Assembly (NCBI GenBank): GCA_015039465.1 | Contig: MU130157.1 | Location: 152,903-216,902 of the forward strand | Origin: Phlegmacium glaucopus | Lineage: Eukaryota; Basidiomycota; Agaricomycetes; Agaricales; Cortinariaceae | DNA: 64,000 bases | Direction: 5' to 3' | In this document: in pieces, positions 1-12,084 of the stretch | Layout: the number at the start of each line of letters is the position of its first letter | Position numbering within the stretch: position 1 is the first letter of the stretch | The notes under the pieces: model-generated | The model's database searches: none | The model's input: only the letters and a program-made list of their open reading frames with translations | Told to the model about the DNA's origin: nothing | Translations under genes and position numbers: made by a program

Positions 1-1486
1 ATGCGATCTGCCGTATGTCGGTGCTATGTCGTTTTTAAGTTACGCCTAGCATTGGCAAAGGAAGGCCAGCTAACCTGGCAGAAAATAATACTCTGTCCAA
101 CCGTCAACAGCTGATACAAAGAGACCAAGATATCATATTTGTGCTCCTCATTCCGGCAATCCATGTAGAATTGTTTGACGCTTTCAAGACTTAGCTCTTC
201 TTTTTTTAGCTCGATCTTGTTTGCATTAGGAGCAAACTTGGATGCGAAGGTTCGTACGTTGTCAGGGAAGGTGGCAGAGAAAAGAATGATCTGGATTGGC
301 TGATTTCGTGGCAGGAAGCTATAAAAACAAGGCGAAATTTCTAGCCAGAAGGACAATGAGAGAATAATAAATCTTACTTCTTGACCCTTAGCGTTTGATC
401 TCCCAATCCGTGTTGGTCAAGCATATTATCGGCCTCATCAAGTACAAATACTTTAACATGAGTGACATCGATGACCTGCGTTTGTAATGAATGATTAGAC
501 AAAGGAGAGCAAGTCGGAGTGGTTCTTGGTTAACTGACCTTACGCCGTATCAAATCTGTCATCGTTCCAGGAGTTCCAACGATTATTTGCGCCGTGACGT
601 TGGTCGCATCTTTAGGCAAATTGTCTTTGATCGCATATTCTGTTTGAACATTCGTGAATTTTCCCATAGCTGTAATAACAGACATGATTTGACGAGCAAG
701 TTCTCGTGATGGTGCTAAGCATAGGGCCTAAATATTTGCTATTGGTTTAGTGAAGAAATTTCGTAAGGAAATAAAAGTTTATACTTGCCTGAGGTTTGTT
801 CAGATTGAAATCGACGCGACTGAGCATCGTGAGGACAAAAGCCGCCGTTTTTCCTGTCCCGGATTGCGATTGACCGATCATGTTGGTAGGCCTGTCGTTG
901 AAGTGGTTGGATCAACAAAGATCATTGTAATAGACAGAGCTTAATCGATACTGACGGGTCGGTGAGCAGAAGGGGGAGGGCCTTTTCTTGGATCTTGGAT
1001 GGTTTATCGAAACCCATGTGGAAGAGTCCTTTGAGGAGATCTTTAGCGCTGAGAGTTTGCTGGCGTTAGACCTCGGAAAAACATACAAAAAAACAACGAT
1101 AAGAACGTACAGACCGAGTTCCTCAAAAGTCTTCGCGCTGTAGAGTGGAGAGTCCGGGTTCACCTGCTGATCAGCAAGGGTCACCTATAGCAATCGGAGC
1201 AGATGCGTCAGGTTAAGAGTTCGGGAAAAGTCGTTATATCTTACCGTCACTTCAAAGGTTGACTTGAAGAGTTCACTGTTGCCTATCCAACGCGTTTTAA
1301 TGATGTAAATACCCTCCGAAACTGATATGTTCGAGCTCACTTGGTCCAGCTGAACTCGCGTCAGTGTTTCCATCTGGCGGCACTATGGCAATGGTAGATG
1401 TAAGCACAGAGAAGCCATACAAGAAACAGTATAAGCCTACCAGAGAATATGAAGCCGTCCTCGTCTTTTATTAATGAGACTGACAT
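1..1486 (-). CDS. DBP5: DBP5-type DEAD-box ATP-dependent RNA helicase (C-terminus beyond window)
   Basis: ATP-dependent RNA helicase of the Dbp5/DDX19 family, which remodels mRNPs on the cytoplasmic side of the nuclear pore during mRNA export. Read on the minus strand, a short first exon ([11 protein letters not shown]) starts at 1486. It is followed by several small exons that carry the family's [20 protein letters not shown] stretch, motif I (SQSGTGKT, about 843-880), motif II ([10 protein letters not shown], about 425-445) and motif III (LFSATF, about 272-290). The last visible exon has [20 protein letters not shown], typical of Dbp5 and not of other DEAD-box families. Introns are about 50-60 bp with GT-AG ends. 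The gene runs off the window at 1, so the rest of helicase domain 2, including motifs V and VI, is missing. It faces away from the next gene, 133 bp off, and may share its promoter. The family call is secure; the first exons were joined by eye. Confidence 0.92.
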
Positions 1487-1619
1487 GGAGTATACTGTAT
1501 AACAGCAAGGTCCTCCTCTTTCAGTTGTAAATTTGGGACTTCGGGACCGGCCGAACTACTACTGACTTCATCACACTGACTTGGCGTACACATTACACTG
1601 GTGATTCACACAGTAATTA
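1487..1619. promoter_or_regulatory. Divergent promoter between DBP5 and the NMN adenylyltransferase gene
   Basis: Only 133 bp separate the two divergent start codons, so both genes must draw 5' regulatory sequence from the same short stretch. I see no convincing TATA box or repeated binding site. Its role as a bidirectional promoter is inferred from the layout. Confidence 0.5.
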
Positions 1620-2579
1620 ATGGCGCATGCAAGTGCTGCGATGTCAACTGTTCGCAAATCGTCGCCTCTGCTGCTCCAGCGACTGCAGCAGGGAACCCCA
1701 GTAGAATTAATTTACACGCCTCATTCACGATGGCCACTACCTCACCCCCGAATCACTCAGCAACCCCCGAACCGACCTTTGAGAATATCCATCTTGGATT
1801 CTTCATATAATCCCCCGACATTAGCTCACTTAGCCTTAGCCAACTCACCACGTCCAAGCTATCGTGATGATGGCGAGAAAAACTCAGAGATTCAGAGTGC
1901 TTGTGGATATGATGCGAAACTACTCCTCCTGTCTGTGAAGAACGCCGACAAATCTCTTAAAGCGGGGGATGCCACATATCAGCAACGTCTGGAGATGATG
2001 CTTTTATTATCGAAAGACATCAAAGCGAGTACCAATACAGACGCCTCTCATTCTTTGTCAGAGTATGAGGCTGCCAATGTTGCGATAGCCATAATAGACA
2101 AACCGACGTTTGTCGGGAAATCTACCGCGTTGTTGGACTTTCTTCAACAACGACTTGTCACTCCCTTACAACTTGAGCTTATATTCATTGTAGGTCTCGA
2201 TACCCTCGAACGCCTCTTCTCTCCTCGATACTACACCTCAGAGACTGATATGATGGCCTCGCTCCGCCAATTCCTTTCGGCTGCCCCTCAAGGTGACAAC
2301 TCGCGCATTGTGTGTGCAAGAAGAGTTTCATCTCCTGCTGAAGCAGTTCATTGCACTGATTTCGCGTCACTCCCTCTTGCGAAAGAGTTCATGGAATCGG
2401 ACCGGATTGTCATGATCGACATCGGCGATGTTGTGAACAGTTATAGTTCAAGTGCCATTAGAAGTGCTATTGGTCGTTTCGGTTTGGGACAACCCATCGA
2501 CCAGCTTGATGGATGGAAGAATATGGTTACGAGAGACATTGCCGATTATATCATTGAGCAGCGGCTCTATGTCGGTTAA
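1620..2579 (+). CDS. POF1-like nicotinamide-nucleotide adenylyltransferase
   Basis: Predicted to join NMN and ATP to NAD+, the last step of NAD synthesis or salvage. The single exon of 319 residues holds the nucleotidyltransferase start RISILDSSYNPPTLAH at residues 55-70. This is a variant of the GxFxPxHxGH ATP-binding motif that keeps the final His. Near the C-terminus the motif SYSSSAIRSAI corresponds to the ISSTxxR phosphate-binding signature. This lone, divergent architecture matches the fungal Pof1 branch and not the classic NMA1/NMA2 enzymes. The first ATG (1620) gives a 50-residue leader before the Rossmann fold; the ATG at 1641 (MSTVRKSS) is an equally possible start. No signal peptide or membrane segment is visible. 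The gene has no intron, unlike most of its neighbours. Confidence 0.85.
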   Translation: MAHASAAMSTVRKSSPLLLQRLQQGTPVELIYTPHSRWPLPHPRITQQPPNRPLRISILDSSYNPPTLAHLALANSPRPSYRDDGEKNSEIQSACGYDAKLLLLSVKNADKSLKAGDATYQQRLEMMLLLSKDIKASTNTDASHSLSEYEAANVAIAIIDKPTFVGKSTALLDFLQQRLVTPLQLELIFIVGLDTLERLFSPRYYTSETDMMASLRQFLSAAPQGDNSRIVCARRVSSPAEAVHCTDFASLPLAKEFMESDRIVMIDIGDVVNSYSSSAIRSAIGRFGLGQPIDQLDGWKNMVTRDIADYIIEQRLYVG

Positions 2580-5500
2580 AATACAGATTGGGCTATCTTC
2601 CTTCCATTTACATGCTCAAACGTGTCACTCAGGCTGTGACTTTCCAATGATTTTTTTCTCTCATATACTCCTTCCTCACAGTCTATTTTCTATTCTGGCT
2701 TTCTGATCCTCGCTCGGCTTTGGAGGGGTTTCAAAGGTAGTCATGTACATAGAAGGTACGCCACTGAATCTATTTGTCAAACTCAAGTCTGCTTTACACG
2801 AACATCTCTAGTTGTTTACTGCGTAATAAACTGGGTTAAACGTACTTCAGCCGCTGTACACCTATCTGAGGGTGCGATTGTCTAGATAAGAAAAACGTGT
2901 CTTTTTCGTCTGCTATCTTTTTAACTCCGTAGCTCAGGGTTTTGTTATCAGGATGATCTCGGCTATTGGGATTCGAATATGAAGCATCATTCAAAATCGG
3001 TTCTAGAGAATGACCTTGTTGTCACCATCTTCGAATTCGTCATCTTCGGACAGGCCATTCTCAACTCACAATCCCTTATCATACTAATACCTTCAACCTC
3101 TGCCATAGGAAGTCAGGATACGAAATGTAAAATTAGGGTTTGGTCGATGGCCTCGTGAATGATGCTCGCCTGATTTATGACTTTACTTCAATGCAAAGAG
3201 TGGATATCTCCTCCTTCCTAGGATACTTCCTTTCTAAAGCTATCAAGAAGTCTATCGTTATATGGCCACGATACGCTTCCCTACGGATGTTGTACGCTGA
3301 TGGAAAATGTAGCAGGTGGAAATCCCCCCTAACATACCTTTTTTTCTGGGCATGTCACAAAGTCGTATCCTGCGGATGCGCGCAGTCGGTGCGTTCCAGA
3401 CACAACTACGTTTTTTCATAGAACCCTGGTTTATACCGTGGCTGTTTGATGTTGCAGGATCTCCCATGAAAGTGGATGTCATTGACGAGTAGAATGTTAG
3501 ATGAAAAGTGCGTTGCAATTTCAGAATCATTGTTGTATCATTGCTGTGTTCAGGGGCGCGAGTCGAACGGTGAAATGGAAACATAAAACAAACATCATTC
3601 TGAACTCGGCTTAGCTTTTGCTCCACACTTTGAAGCATGGTATTCGCCGTCAAGGAGTATGAATAGGTCATACTTCTGGAATTCTCGTCGTGTCGCAAGG
3701 CTTGATAATTTCCGCCGACTCTAGCTTCCAATTCCAAGGGAGTTTCCTTTGCGTTCTGAAACACCTGAAAGGTTAGCCTTTATAAGCGCAATTCACCCTC
3801 TTGGCTGCTTAAATTACTTCCAAAGTGCCTTCGCTAATTCCTCCGTTTAGTGAACATTGACCTTTCAAGCTAGATGCTGTCTACTTACAAGACGTACAGG
3901 AGAAAACCTCATGCTATACAACCTGTTACCGTTTATAAACATACACATTGATTTTTCCTTCCAAGAATTTGTGATCCAATCTTTATTTAATTTTTCTTTG
4001 TATGCCGACGTGTTATGTAAGTGCCCTATCTTATGATTGGTTCGTCCTGAAATTCATATAAGTTCTGCTAGGTGCTCATATTCATATAGCTTTGCTTAAC
4101 TTGCTTATCAAATTCGATGGCCCTAGTATAGTTGACGCCGGACTTTCATTGGCCCGCAAATGACTACCGCGGCTCGTTCCGCCTTGCTGCTTAACTCAAA
4201 GCATATGTATTGTTTTAACTCTGATCATTGATCACCGACTAAATTCATTCAAAGGGCCGGCTTTCCTAAATTTCGCAGACGCAATGCACCCCAGTGAAAC
4301 ATTTAATTTTTTTCAAAAAACCTATTAAATAGCTATGAAAGCAGGATTAGTCATGTGTAATCCGCCCTGGAAGATGAAATGTTTGGAAATTATATTTCTA
4401 ATAAACACGAGGTTGGGGCCGATCGCAGTCCACTTAACAGAATATCTACGATTCCTTTGGCGACCAAGGTTACGGAGTTAAAACTCAAGTACGATTTTTC
4501 CAATCCCACGGAGGTGATCTTTCGGAGGATTGTATAATAAGGCGAGAAATTCTTTTTTACTTGGCCTGTCAATGAGCGAGGGGCAACCCCCAAAACTCGC
4601 GGAGCATCTGATAACAGAAGCATCATATCGCGGCGTTCTATCTCAGGTACCACGAGGCTGAATAAATGGTGTCCAACGCGGTTATTCAATTAAAGATCGG
4701 AGTCTTGATTGAACGTGGACGTTAGGGAGAACAAAGAAGGTTCAAGTTGGCCAAGGACTCGGAGGTCAAGATCGCAAACGACAATCATGTGGGATGGCAG
4801 GCGTCCGATACCCGGAAAATCGTAATACTGTTAGTCACACGACTGCGCTGATTGTTGGGTCCTCACTGTTCTTCTGTGAAGTTCGAAACTCACACTACAT
4901 GCAATCGCAGTACTACTTTTGCCACTCCGACTCACAGACTAATAGATCCAGAACCTTTAGTAACACGCTAGCGCTGCGCTGGAGCGTAAATGGTTCTCAC
5001 TGGTCAATTCTTTAGAAATGTGATGTTGTGCTGTCGCCACCATAACGGCCTGGTGTCTCTTCAAGAATGACATGCAAGTGATTATCGATGCGATTGAACA
5101 CACCAATCGATGGAAAAACTCGAACCTACTGTCATTTGACTCTCAGGTGAGGCGTGCAAGTTCACGGAACCGTCTCCCAGAAAAACTCCTTCAATGTTGG
5201 AATTCCAATCCTGTTAATTCTGTGCTTCAAATTCAATCTCCGTGAATAACCTGATGTTCCTCTAGAAGAATGAGTTGGGGAAAAGTACTAGTGGTTGCGA
5301 TCCGGCGTCGGAGGTTATGTATCATGGTTAGGCTACTTTCCTCTCCCGGTCCAACAGCTAGTGCTTTGGCCTCTGTCTAATATATAAAAAGAGTCGAAGC
5401 TCGGCTCATGGTCACGGTGTTAAAGAAGTTTCTTTCATAAACCTAAGTTACTAAATAAGGCTCCTATGTTTAAAGGTCGCGTAATCATGATTATGGCTTT

Positions 5501-5774
5501 CGTAACATCCGGGGTCCCTGATGATGCTATACTTGTTGCTTTCCATTAAATCTAAACCAAACGGAAACTTGTGAAACCCACAAATGGCTTGGTTTTTTGG
5601 ACGCCTGACATCCCTGCTTAGGTCTGTTAAAGGGCTTCTGGAGTTTCATTTTACACTACTGGCCTGATCCATGGCATCAAGGCCACATTCTCGATCTTTC
5701 TGATCATCTTTGCCATATCAGTTACTCCGCCTAGAGCCGACCAGCCAGTGGGATGTAGGGACTGACCTGTATAA
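2580..5774. other. 3.2 kb gene-poor interval, no supported gene
   Basis: Only short reading frames occur. The longest is on the minus strand at 3258-3764 (168 codons), with no recognisable domain and no clear intron pattern joining it to others. A 99-codon minus frame at 4390-4689 is equally anonymous. The stretch is more AT-rich than the flanking genes and I see no terminal repeats. It may hold decayed coding sequence or unannotated non-coding transcripts. Confidence 0.4.
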
Positions 5775-7400
5775 ATGGCAGCCTACAGAGCCAAGCGATT
5801 GCGCGTTTTTTACCTACTAGCCAAACCCATTTTCTCAAAGGGTCCTAACTTCATTTCCTCAATGGTCCCCACTTCCGTCAAAGATGCTTACCGAATTCTG
5901 GGTATATCTGAAGGTGCTAGTCCCGATGAAATCAAGAATGCTTACAGGACAACGGTAGTCATCCATCAGAGTAACTGGTGTTTGCCTGTGAACGTATTCA
6001 TCGTTCCTTAGGCTTTGAAATGGCATCCAGATCGACATCATAGCAGATATGATAAAGAACTTGCGACTAGATATTTCGCCGAGGTGTGTAGTAACGATCT
6101 CGATCATTTACATCGATTTACGTCGTTGATCCATTTTATTTTCTGAGGCCACGAATGCATATAGGACATTGGTACGAGAAGGATACCTCAAATATCGCAA
6201 GGTTCCCGTGGTCAATGACATGCCTGAAGTACAACGACCTCCTTTGATGCAACAAAAATCCAGTAGTCAATCGTCGTTGTCGTTGGATTCTTTTATCCAT
6301 CTAGTCGCTTCTAGTACTGAATCCCACACCACCCCATCATCAAGCAATCGCGAAAGTCCTCGTTCCTCGTGGAAACAAGGGATCCGGAATCCGTCTGAAA
6401 CTATAGCGTCTCAATATCGCAACACAGCTCCTCCAGTGAACAATTTCCATTACGAATCTCCTCAACGAGGCACAAAAGGGCCTGCCATGTACAAACATGT
6501 CCCCACTGCTCAATTCCACGATCAGCAAAAGAGGCCTGAAGCGTCGAAGTCACCCTCTGCGCCAACGAAGCTAAGAGGAGTACATCAAAGGTGATTGTGT
6601 TCAATCATGCTTACGTCTTGGCCCCTCATGTTATAAAAGGTCATCATCCAGAATTCCTCATCAAAACCAGGCTCCATCTTCCGTTAACCACCATAACTTC
6701 CGTCAACCTCAGGACCATCCTAGAGATCATGCTAATCGGAGAAATAACCTGCCACCTTACAGCCTTCCTCTTAGATCAATAGGTTTGGCGCATTCCGGGG
6801 AGTGGGTGTACTCAATCGCTCTCACATTGGAGGAACTTTTCGCCGGCAAACATTGTCATTTCGGTATCACTCGTTACTATGTGTCAGGCAGGTCCAAGAA
6901 CGTAGTCATAGAAATTGATATTCCCGCTGGATGTCGGCCAGGGACTAGAATTCTCTGCCGAAACGTAGGCCACGAATGGAAGCCGAACTGTTTTCAAGAT
7001 ATCGCATTCGTTATAGAAGATAGTCCTCATGATCGGTTTATACGATTGTTTGATGATCTCATCATGGATGTAAGAGTGCCTTGGGTTGATAGTTTGAAGC
7101 GACAAGGTGGGAAGGTCCCTTTTGTTGGGATCGATGGCCGAAACTTGGTGGTTCAAATCGATTATCCACGGGATAAGAACATGAAGGGTCGTAGCATTAT
7201 TAAGGGCGCTGGTATGCCGATCAGGGAAGGTGGCCAGATAGTAGGGAGAGGAAACATGGTCGTGCAGTGAGTTTCCTTTTCGGCTTGAGATTATTGCTAT
7301 CATTAATTACCACCGCAGATGGGAGATATTACCACCCAAAACAAAAATCTTGCTTTTCATGAAGCAACTCTGGGGCTTTGGCTTCAGAGGGAGATCATAA
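5775..7400 (+). CDS. J-domain protein (Hsp40) with DnaJ C-terminal domain, five exons
   Basis: Co-chaperone that should stimulate an Hsp70 ATPase. Exons are 5775-5954, 6012-6083, 6148-6590, 6640-7266 and 7319-7400, all GT-AG, giving 467 residues. The J-domain starts at about residue 30 (VKDAYRILGISEGASPDEIK) and has the catalytic HPD as KWHPDRH just after intron 1. A long Ser/Asn/Gln/Pro-rich linker follows. The C-terminal substrate-binding domain has LTLEELFAGKHCHFGITRYY and later VVQIDYPRD and GAGMPIREGG, as in Sis1-type class B proteins. There is no CxxCxGxG zinc finger and no typical Gly/Phe region. The intron at 6591-6639 joins two Asn/Gln-rich stretches in frame, which supports it. The start at 5775 adds a basic, acid-free leader that could be a mitochondrial presequence; the ATG at 5862 (MVPTSVKD) is the alternative start. 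Confidence 0.85.
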
Positions 7401-7504
7401 AGCAGTCATTATTTACAAAATACGTGTCTGGCACATACGTATGATAGGCATTGTTTGGTCGTTCTTGTACATAATGTACAATATATAAACTAGGACAATA
7501 ACCA

Positions 7505-7933
7505 ATGAAAAAATATGGACAGACACTGGTGGCAATCGACGCGTCGAGATTATCGAGTCTCGAAGTATTGCGAGTGACGAAAGACCGCCTGGAACTAGAA
7601 TCTGATCTGTATAATATGCACCGCACGATCGATAAGACTGGAGCCAATATTAATCGCTACGTTATGAGCAGGGTCAAATTCATTGGCGTCCTTCGAAGTC
7701 AGGAACATCGGACCGATCCCCAGATGTTAAGTAGTGACCTAAGAATAGAAGTACAAGATGTGAGCACTGGCGAAACTGCTTATCTCTCTGAAGCATGTCA
7801 TATTATCCCCCCATTCCAAGGGAAGCGATGTGGGTATTTAAAAATGTTTTATCGTAGGTTCTCACCCATGATTAGTTTCGGACTTTTTTCTACTTTTTTT
7901 GAGCTCATTGTATTCCCAGGTGCTTCAGCTTGA
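7505..7933 (+). CDS. Possible small gene of unknown function
   Basis: A 142-codon frame between the J-domain gene and the next minus-strand gene. The first 110 residues are fairly charged and protein-like; the last 30 are hydrophobic and may be intron read as protein. The only hint is SEACHIIPPFQG, which resembles the histidine strand of fungal HNH-type nuclease domains, but the partner cysteines and downstream histidines are not visible. Overlapping minus-strand frames (7384-7647, 7849-8256) look less convincing. It could be a fragment, or not a gene. The rest of 7401-8389 holds nothing I can name. Confidence 0.25.
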   Translation: MKKYGQTLVAIDASRLSSLEVLRVTKDRLELESDLYNMHRTIDKTGANINRYVMSRVKFIGVLRSQEHRTDPQMLSSDLRIEVQDVSTGETAYLSEACHIIPPFQGKRCGYLKMFYRRFSPMISFGLFSTFFELIVFPGASA

Positions 7934-8389
7934 GACATCTCAAGATGATGGGTAAGTTGTGAGAACCAAAACACCGCAAACCTTCGTAGTAGACGCGGAT
8001 GCTGAGCCCCTGCAGTGACAGAGTTTAAACGACCACAGGAGAGCAGCGCCACCGATACGTCGCAGACACAGTCATATCCTAGGAGATGCAACTCTGTACA
8101 CGGTATATCCAAAGTCTCGGGGAAAAAGATGGACTGGAATGATAAGAAGGCTCGCATTGGTGACATCAATAAAGTACTTTTGAGTTGAGATTGAAAAGGA
8201 TTAATGTGAATCTGGACTTTGATAGTAGTCATCACTTCCCACATAAACGACCACAATATATTTTATGGTATTGTATCCACATATCTGTGGCCTGCCGTGA
8301 GCCAAAGTAATATCATCTGTGTTTTCTTGGGTCCTCCGACGATCATTGCTGTCATTTGAGAAACGACAACTCAAAGAGACAATGTGTTG

Positions 8390-9624
8390 TCAGGGTGTGT
8401 TGTCAGGGAATAAGGGCCCCAGACAATTTGCGATGGATGGAGACTCCTCCGAGACATCCATGCTCCAAGGACGGTACCCAGCGGATCGTTTACGTTTTGC
8501 GATTAATTGTCCTGAAGCCGGCAACTGGATGTAAGAGTCATAATCCGGAATAACACATTCGATAGGAGACAAGATATCCAGAACGCGAATGACCACTGCA
8601 CGCTTGTGCGTATGTTCCGGCAGCTCTGACTTCTCAAATCTTGCAAGTACAGTACCTAATATAAAGAAAAAGTGAAATGAGATTATTTTATCCTTTGCGA
8701 TACTTGATAACAAATATACCTGTAAAAGGGTATCGATGAATTCGCGGATCGACAAGGGGGCGCAATCGAAAGGTTGCCGAGTGGTCCTCCGTAACTGCTG
8801 TTATCATTTTAGCTTGACCCAGTGACAAGGTGAAGGGGTCAGAAAGCGTGTACAACACGCCACTTGATAATCTAACGTTGATTCTGGGTAGTTGATCAAC
8901 AGTATCAAGTAAATCGGGATCTAGTAGGTCTTCGTTCAACAATTTTCGAACAAGAGGTGCGTATCCTGCTGTTTGAATAGCGCTGTAAAGTGTTAACTCC
9001 CAAGGGCGTCCATCTGGTCGAAGCAAGTCGGCACCGTCCGCGAAGCCCTCAGGGTGATCCGGGAATGTGTTTCGAAATCGAAAGGATCCTGACAGAGAGG
9101 GACGGTCGGGAGAGGGTGCGCAGTAGTATAGATGACCGTGTGTGTTTTTAGGAAACGGATAATGAATTCTTTCTTTGACGTGATAGCACAACTTGACCAT
9201 TTGGTATTTCCCGTTAAATGGAACAGAAAATGTAGCATGGCGTTTGCCTGAGAGATCGACTGTCGGTTGCTTGTGAAATGTGATCTTTTCTGGATTTAAG
9301 AAATGTACTTCACGAAGACGCTTCTGGGTAGCAATGTCTCGTGCATGAGTGTAGAAATTGATTCTGAGAATGATTACTTACTCCTTGTGTAAGAAACCTG
9401 GCATGAGTTTTTGCTCGTAAGGGACTTGAACCAGATTTGATATTAGCGAGGCAGGTTCGTAGCATTCGTAAGTGGACAAATTGCCATCAGCTGTGTGTCA
9501 AGGGTCACGTCTGTTACTGTTTCGTCACTGAAGGTGTTCGTGACACGATTTTGTCGAACCCCCAAGACCTTATTTCCTCAGGTTCTCCGTCGCCCGATAC
9601 AGGTAGGTTTTCCTCATGGGGCAT
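8390..9624 (-). CDS. Basidiomycete protein of unknown function
   Basis: At least four exons join in phase on the minus strand. An N-terminal exon starts MPHEENLPVSGDGEPEE. A short exon (HPLRAKTHARFLTQG) and then KRLREVHFLNPEKITFHKQ follow. A large central exon runs to RLRPLVDPRIHRYPFT, and the last exon starts TVLARFEKSELPEH and ends PLFPDNTP at the stop at 8390. Introns are about 55-95 bp with GT-AG ends. The composition is well balanced with few repeats, so it is a globular protein of about 330 residues and not a decayed frame. I recognise no catalytic motif, signal peptide or membrane segment and give no function. An upstream in-frame ATG (MVVVWRAFCR) offers an alternative start 10 codons earlier. 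Confidence 0.7.
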
Positions 9625-10585
9625 TCTGCAGAAAGCTCTCCACACTACGACCATGCTTTTCAGCCCGAATATTTTAGTTCTGACCGACTACCTTCGATCT
9701 AAGACTGTACTCGCCGCCATCTTGATTTCTGGCCCTTACGATCTCGTTACTATGAAACTTTCTGACTGGCCCTCAGCCGGTGTACACGAGAATTTTCGGG
9801 CTATATCCAAGGACCCTTTCTTAAGCTCGAATCAACCTTCATCCAAAGCTTTTTCTAGTTGAAGGTGACTGCTCGATGCAAGAAAGACTCTTCAACACTT
9901 CAGCAAGCGATTGCGGATAGAATGAAGCAGCCCGAAAATTTTGTTGCCTAACCACATTAGTCTGAATTGGGTGCTTAGCACAGCAAGGAGAAGATTGGGG
10001 CGAAGGCGTTTCTGCGTGGTATAAGCAAAAAAATCGCTCTGGAGGAAATATGGACGTTCCTTTATTTATGCTAAGTAGTTCATTTAAGATATGGTGACAC
10101 AGGTCGAGCATATATTGAACTACGGCCATACCGCAGCTGCTTCAAAATCCTCATTCGCTGAAGTGAATACATTGGCGTTTAAAGGATTGCCTGGAGTCAG
10201 AATGTTCATCAGAATATCAGCCTGGATATTCAGAAATGAAATGGCTTCGAGCACTACTGGGTTGCAACAACCTAGCAAAAGTCAAAAACAGTAGCACAAC
10301 CACCCACGAGAAACCGGACACAAACTCCAGGTTGTCGTGATGACCCTGCCCACAGCCATCGATACTTCGCATGGCAGGAACACCTCCTTGAGCAGATTGA
10401 AAAGAAAACAGGCCGATCGAACGAAAATCTTTGAAAGTTCTTAGTCTTAAACCTCAAAGAACTCTTCAAATGGCAATAACTGCTGAATGAAGGTTCCATA
10501 CGATGCTTACGATGGTACCATTATTTGCAAAAAAAAGCAAGATAGTAAAATACAGCACCAAAACCACTGCCTTGTTAGAAATCTC
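9625..10585. other. About 1 kb interval without a supported gene
   Basis: Holds the 5' flank of the unknown minus-strand gene and the 3' flank of the TSC13-type gene. A 96-codon minus frame (9839-10129) and a 75-codon minus frame (10272-10499) have no recognisable domain. I see no terminal repeats or RNA gene. Confidence 0.4.
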
Positions 10586-12084
10586 TCACAGAATGAAAGG
10601 GATAATGGCTTTCCGTCCTCTAGGGAACTCCTTTCCGAATTCCTTTCGGTAATTCTTTTGTTTCTTGAGAGCCCATATCGACATCGTCACAGCAGAAACA
10701 CCAGTAAAAATGATAGCTATAAGAATTCAAATTAACTCATAAGATGGGAGGTGCATTAGATAAGAAAATGGCGCACCTGCAATGCTGCCCGACATGGCAG
10801 CAATTACTGCCCATCCCATAATCTCAAAGAAGTAGTTTGGACAAGAAACTAGGTTGAATCCATATCCGTTTGGAATAGCACGCTTTCGTGTGCCTTCAGG
10901 CCTCAAGGATCGGAGGGTCAGGTGAGTGTGCAAATTCGACATTTCTGCAAACTGGAAAGTGGTTAGATAGCTAGTAGTTGATGACACACAGAGAGAAGAT
11001 GAGAACTTACGGCCCATAGCCCCGTGCATATCCAAAGGAAATGCTCGTTGTCCCTAATTGTATTCACGATATACGGTGACGTAGCGGAGAATCGTGGACG
11101 ATAGACGTCCAACGCAAGGGAAACACCTGGGTAACAGGAGACAAATGGTTAGAAAATGTTGAAAGTATCAATATAATAAATTTACCAGACAAAATGTGGT
11201 AATGCGTTGAACTAATAATAGATAATCAGGATTTCCTGTGACCAAGTATCATGAATACGGTGAACAACTGACTTCTTCACGATATTGAACCAGGGCATAG
11301 TTCCATGCGAGAAACGATGAACGCTTGGGAAAACATCAGTCGGGTCCTAAAAGCCAGAGCGAGAAAAATTCCACTCACAATAGCGTTTCAAGCTCTCGTT
11401 TGAGGAAATGAAGCATGACGAAAGCGTAAACGTACCTATTACAATGTTTCAGAGAATATATATATAAGCTTATGCATAGACGACGGAAAGGAAAGTTTGC
11501 TCACTTTTGCAGCTCACTATGCTTCACATCCTGGCCATACCAAAATCGAGGGAAATAATAGACCAGAGGGTGAATAATTAAAGGACCGATCTAGATGGGA
11601 GACGTTAGGGACACGGGGAGGGGTTGCATCAAAGGGAGTCTCAACGCACATATTCCACGATGAAAACAGTCCTCCAGCTGATTTGCGCGCCCAAATCTTT
11701 TACTTGCAAGTCTCCATCTCGTAGGTCAGTTCCGAGTACACTGCTGAGCTTCGTATCATCTGCGAGAGGTTTCTTGTCTCCTTTGACTGTTATTTTTTGT
11801 CGTGCGGGCCCAAACTATTCCAAGAGGTTCAATCAACATGGGTTATGACTACAAGAAAATTCGACATCATGGAAAGGTGTCCGGGTCTTCTCATGGAAGT
11901 CTGACCATCTCTTCCTGCCAGACCAAATCCAAAATATATAAGGTCCACGAACCTTTGGGAATTTTGCAGTAATAGCTGCTTTAACTTCGGCAACGGTAGC
12001 TTCGGGTTTGACTTCAATTGTCAAAGGAAAACCACGCGCAAATGTTGGAGGCTTTGCAGCTGCAGATACGGTCAATGACACCAT
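10586..12084 (-). CDS. TSC13: Very-long-chain trans-2-enoyl-CoA reductase (TSC13/TECR family)
   Basis: Catalyses the last reduction of the ER fatty-acid elongation cycle, trans-2-enoyl-CoA to acyl-CoA with NADPH, supplying very-long-chain acyl groups for sphingolipids. The N-terminal exon (MVSLTVSAAAKPPTFARGF) and the next exon (VKGDKKPLADDTKLSSVLG) form the ubiquitin-like region of this family. Then come membrane exons with IIHPLVYYFPRFWYGQD, HFLKRELETLFVHRFSHGTM and HYHILSGVSLALDVYRP. The steroid 5-alpha-reductase-like C-terminal domain has NGYGFNLVSCPNYFFEIMGW, which includes the conserved Asn and Tyr block, and the protein ends FPRGRKAIIPFIL. Introns are mostly about 50-60 bp; the first is longer, about 130 bp. 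Multiple hydrophobic segments fit an ER membrane protein. The family assignment is firm. Confidence 0.92.

Noticed and set aside
3258..3764. 168-codon minus frame as a gene
   Set aside because: No homology, no intron partners, and unremarkable codon pattern; left as part of a gene-poor interval.
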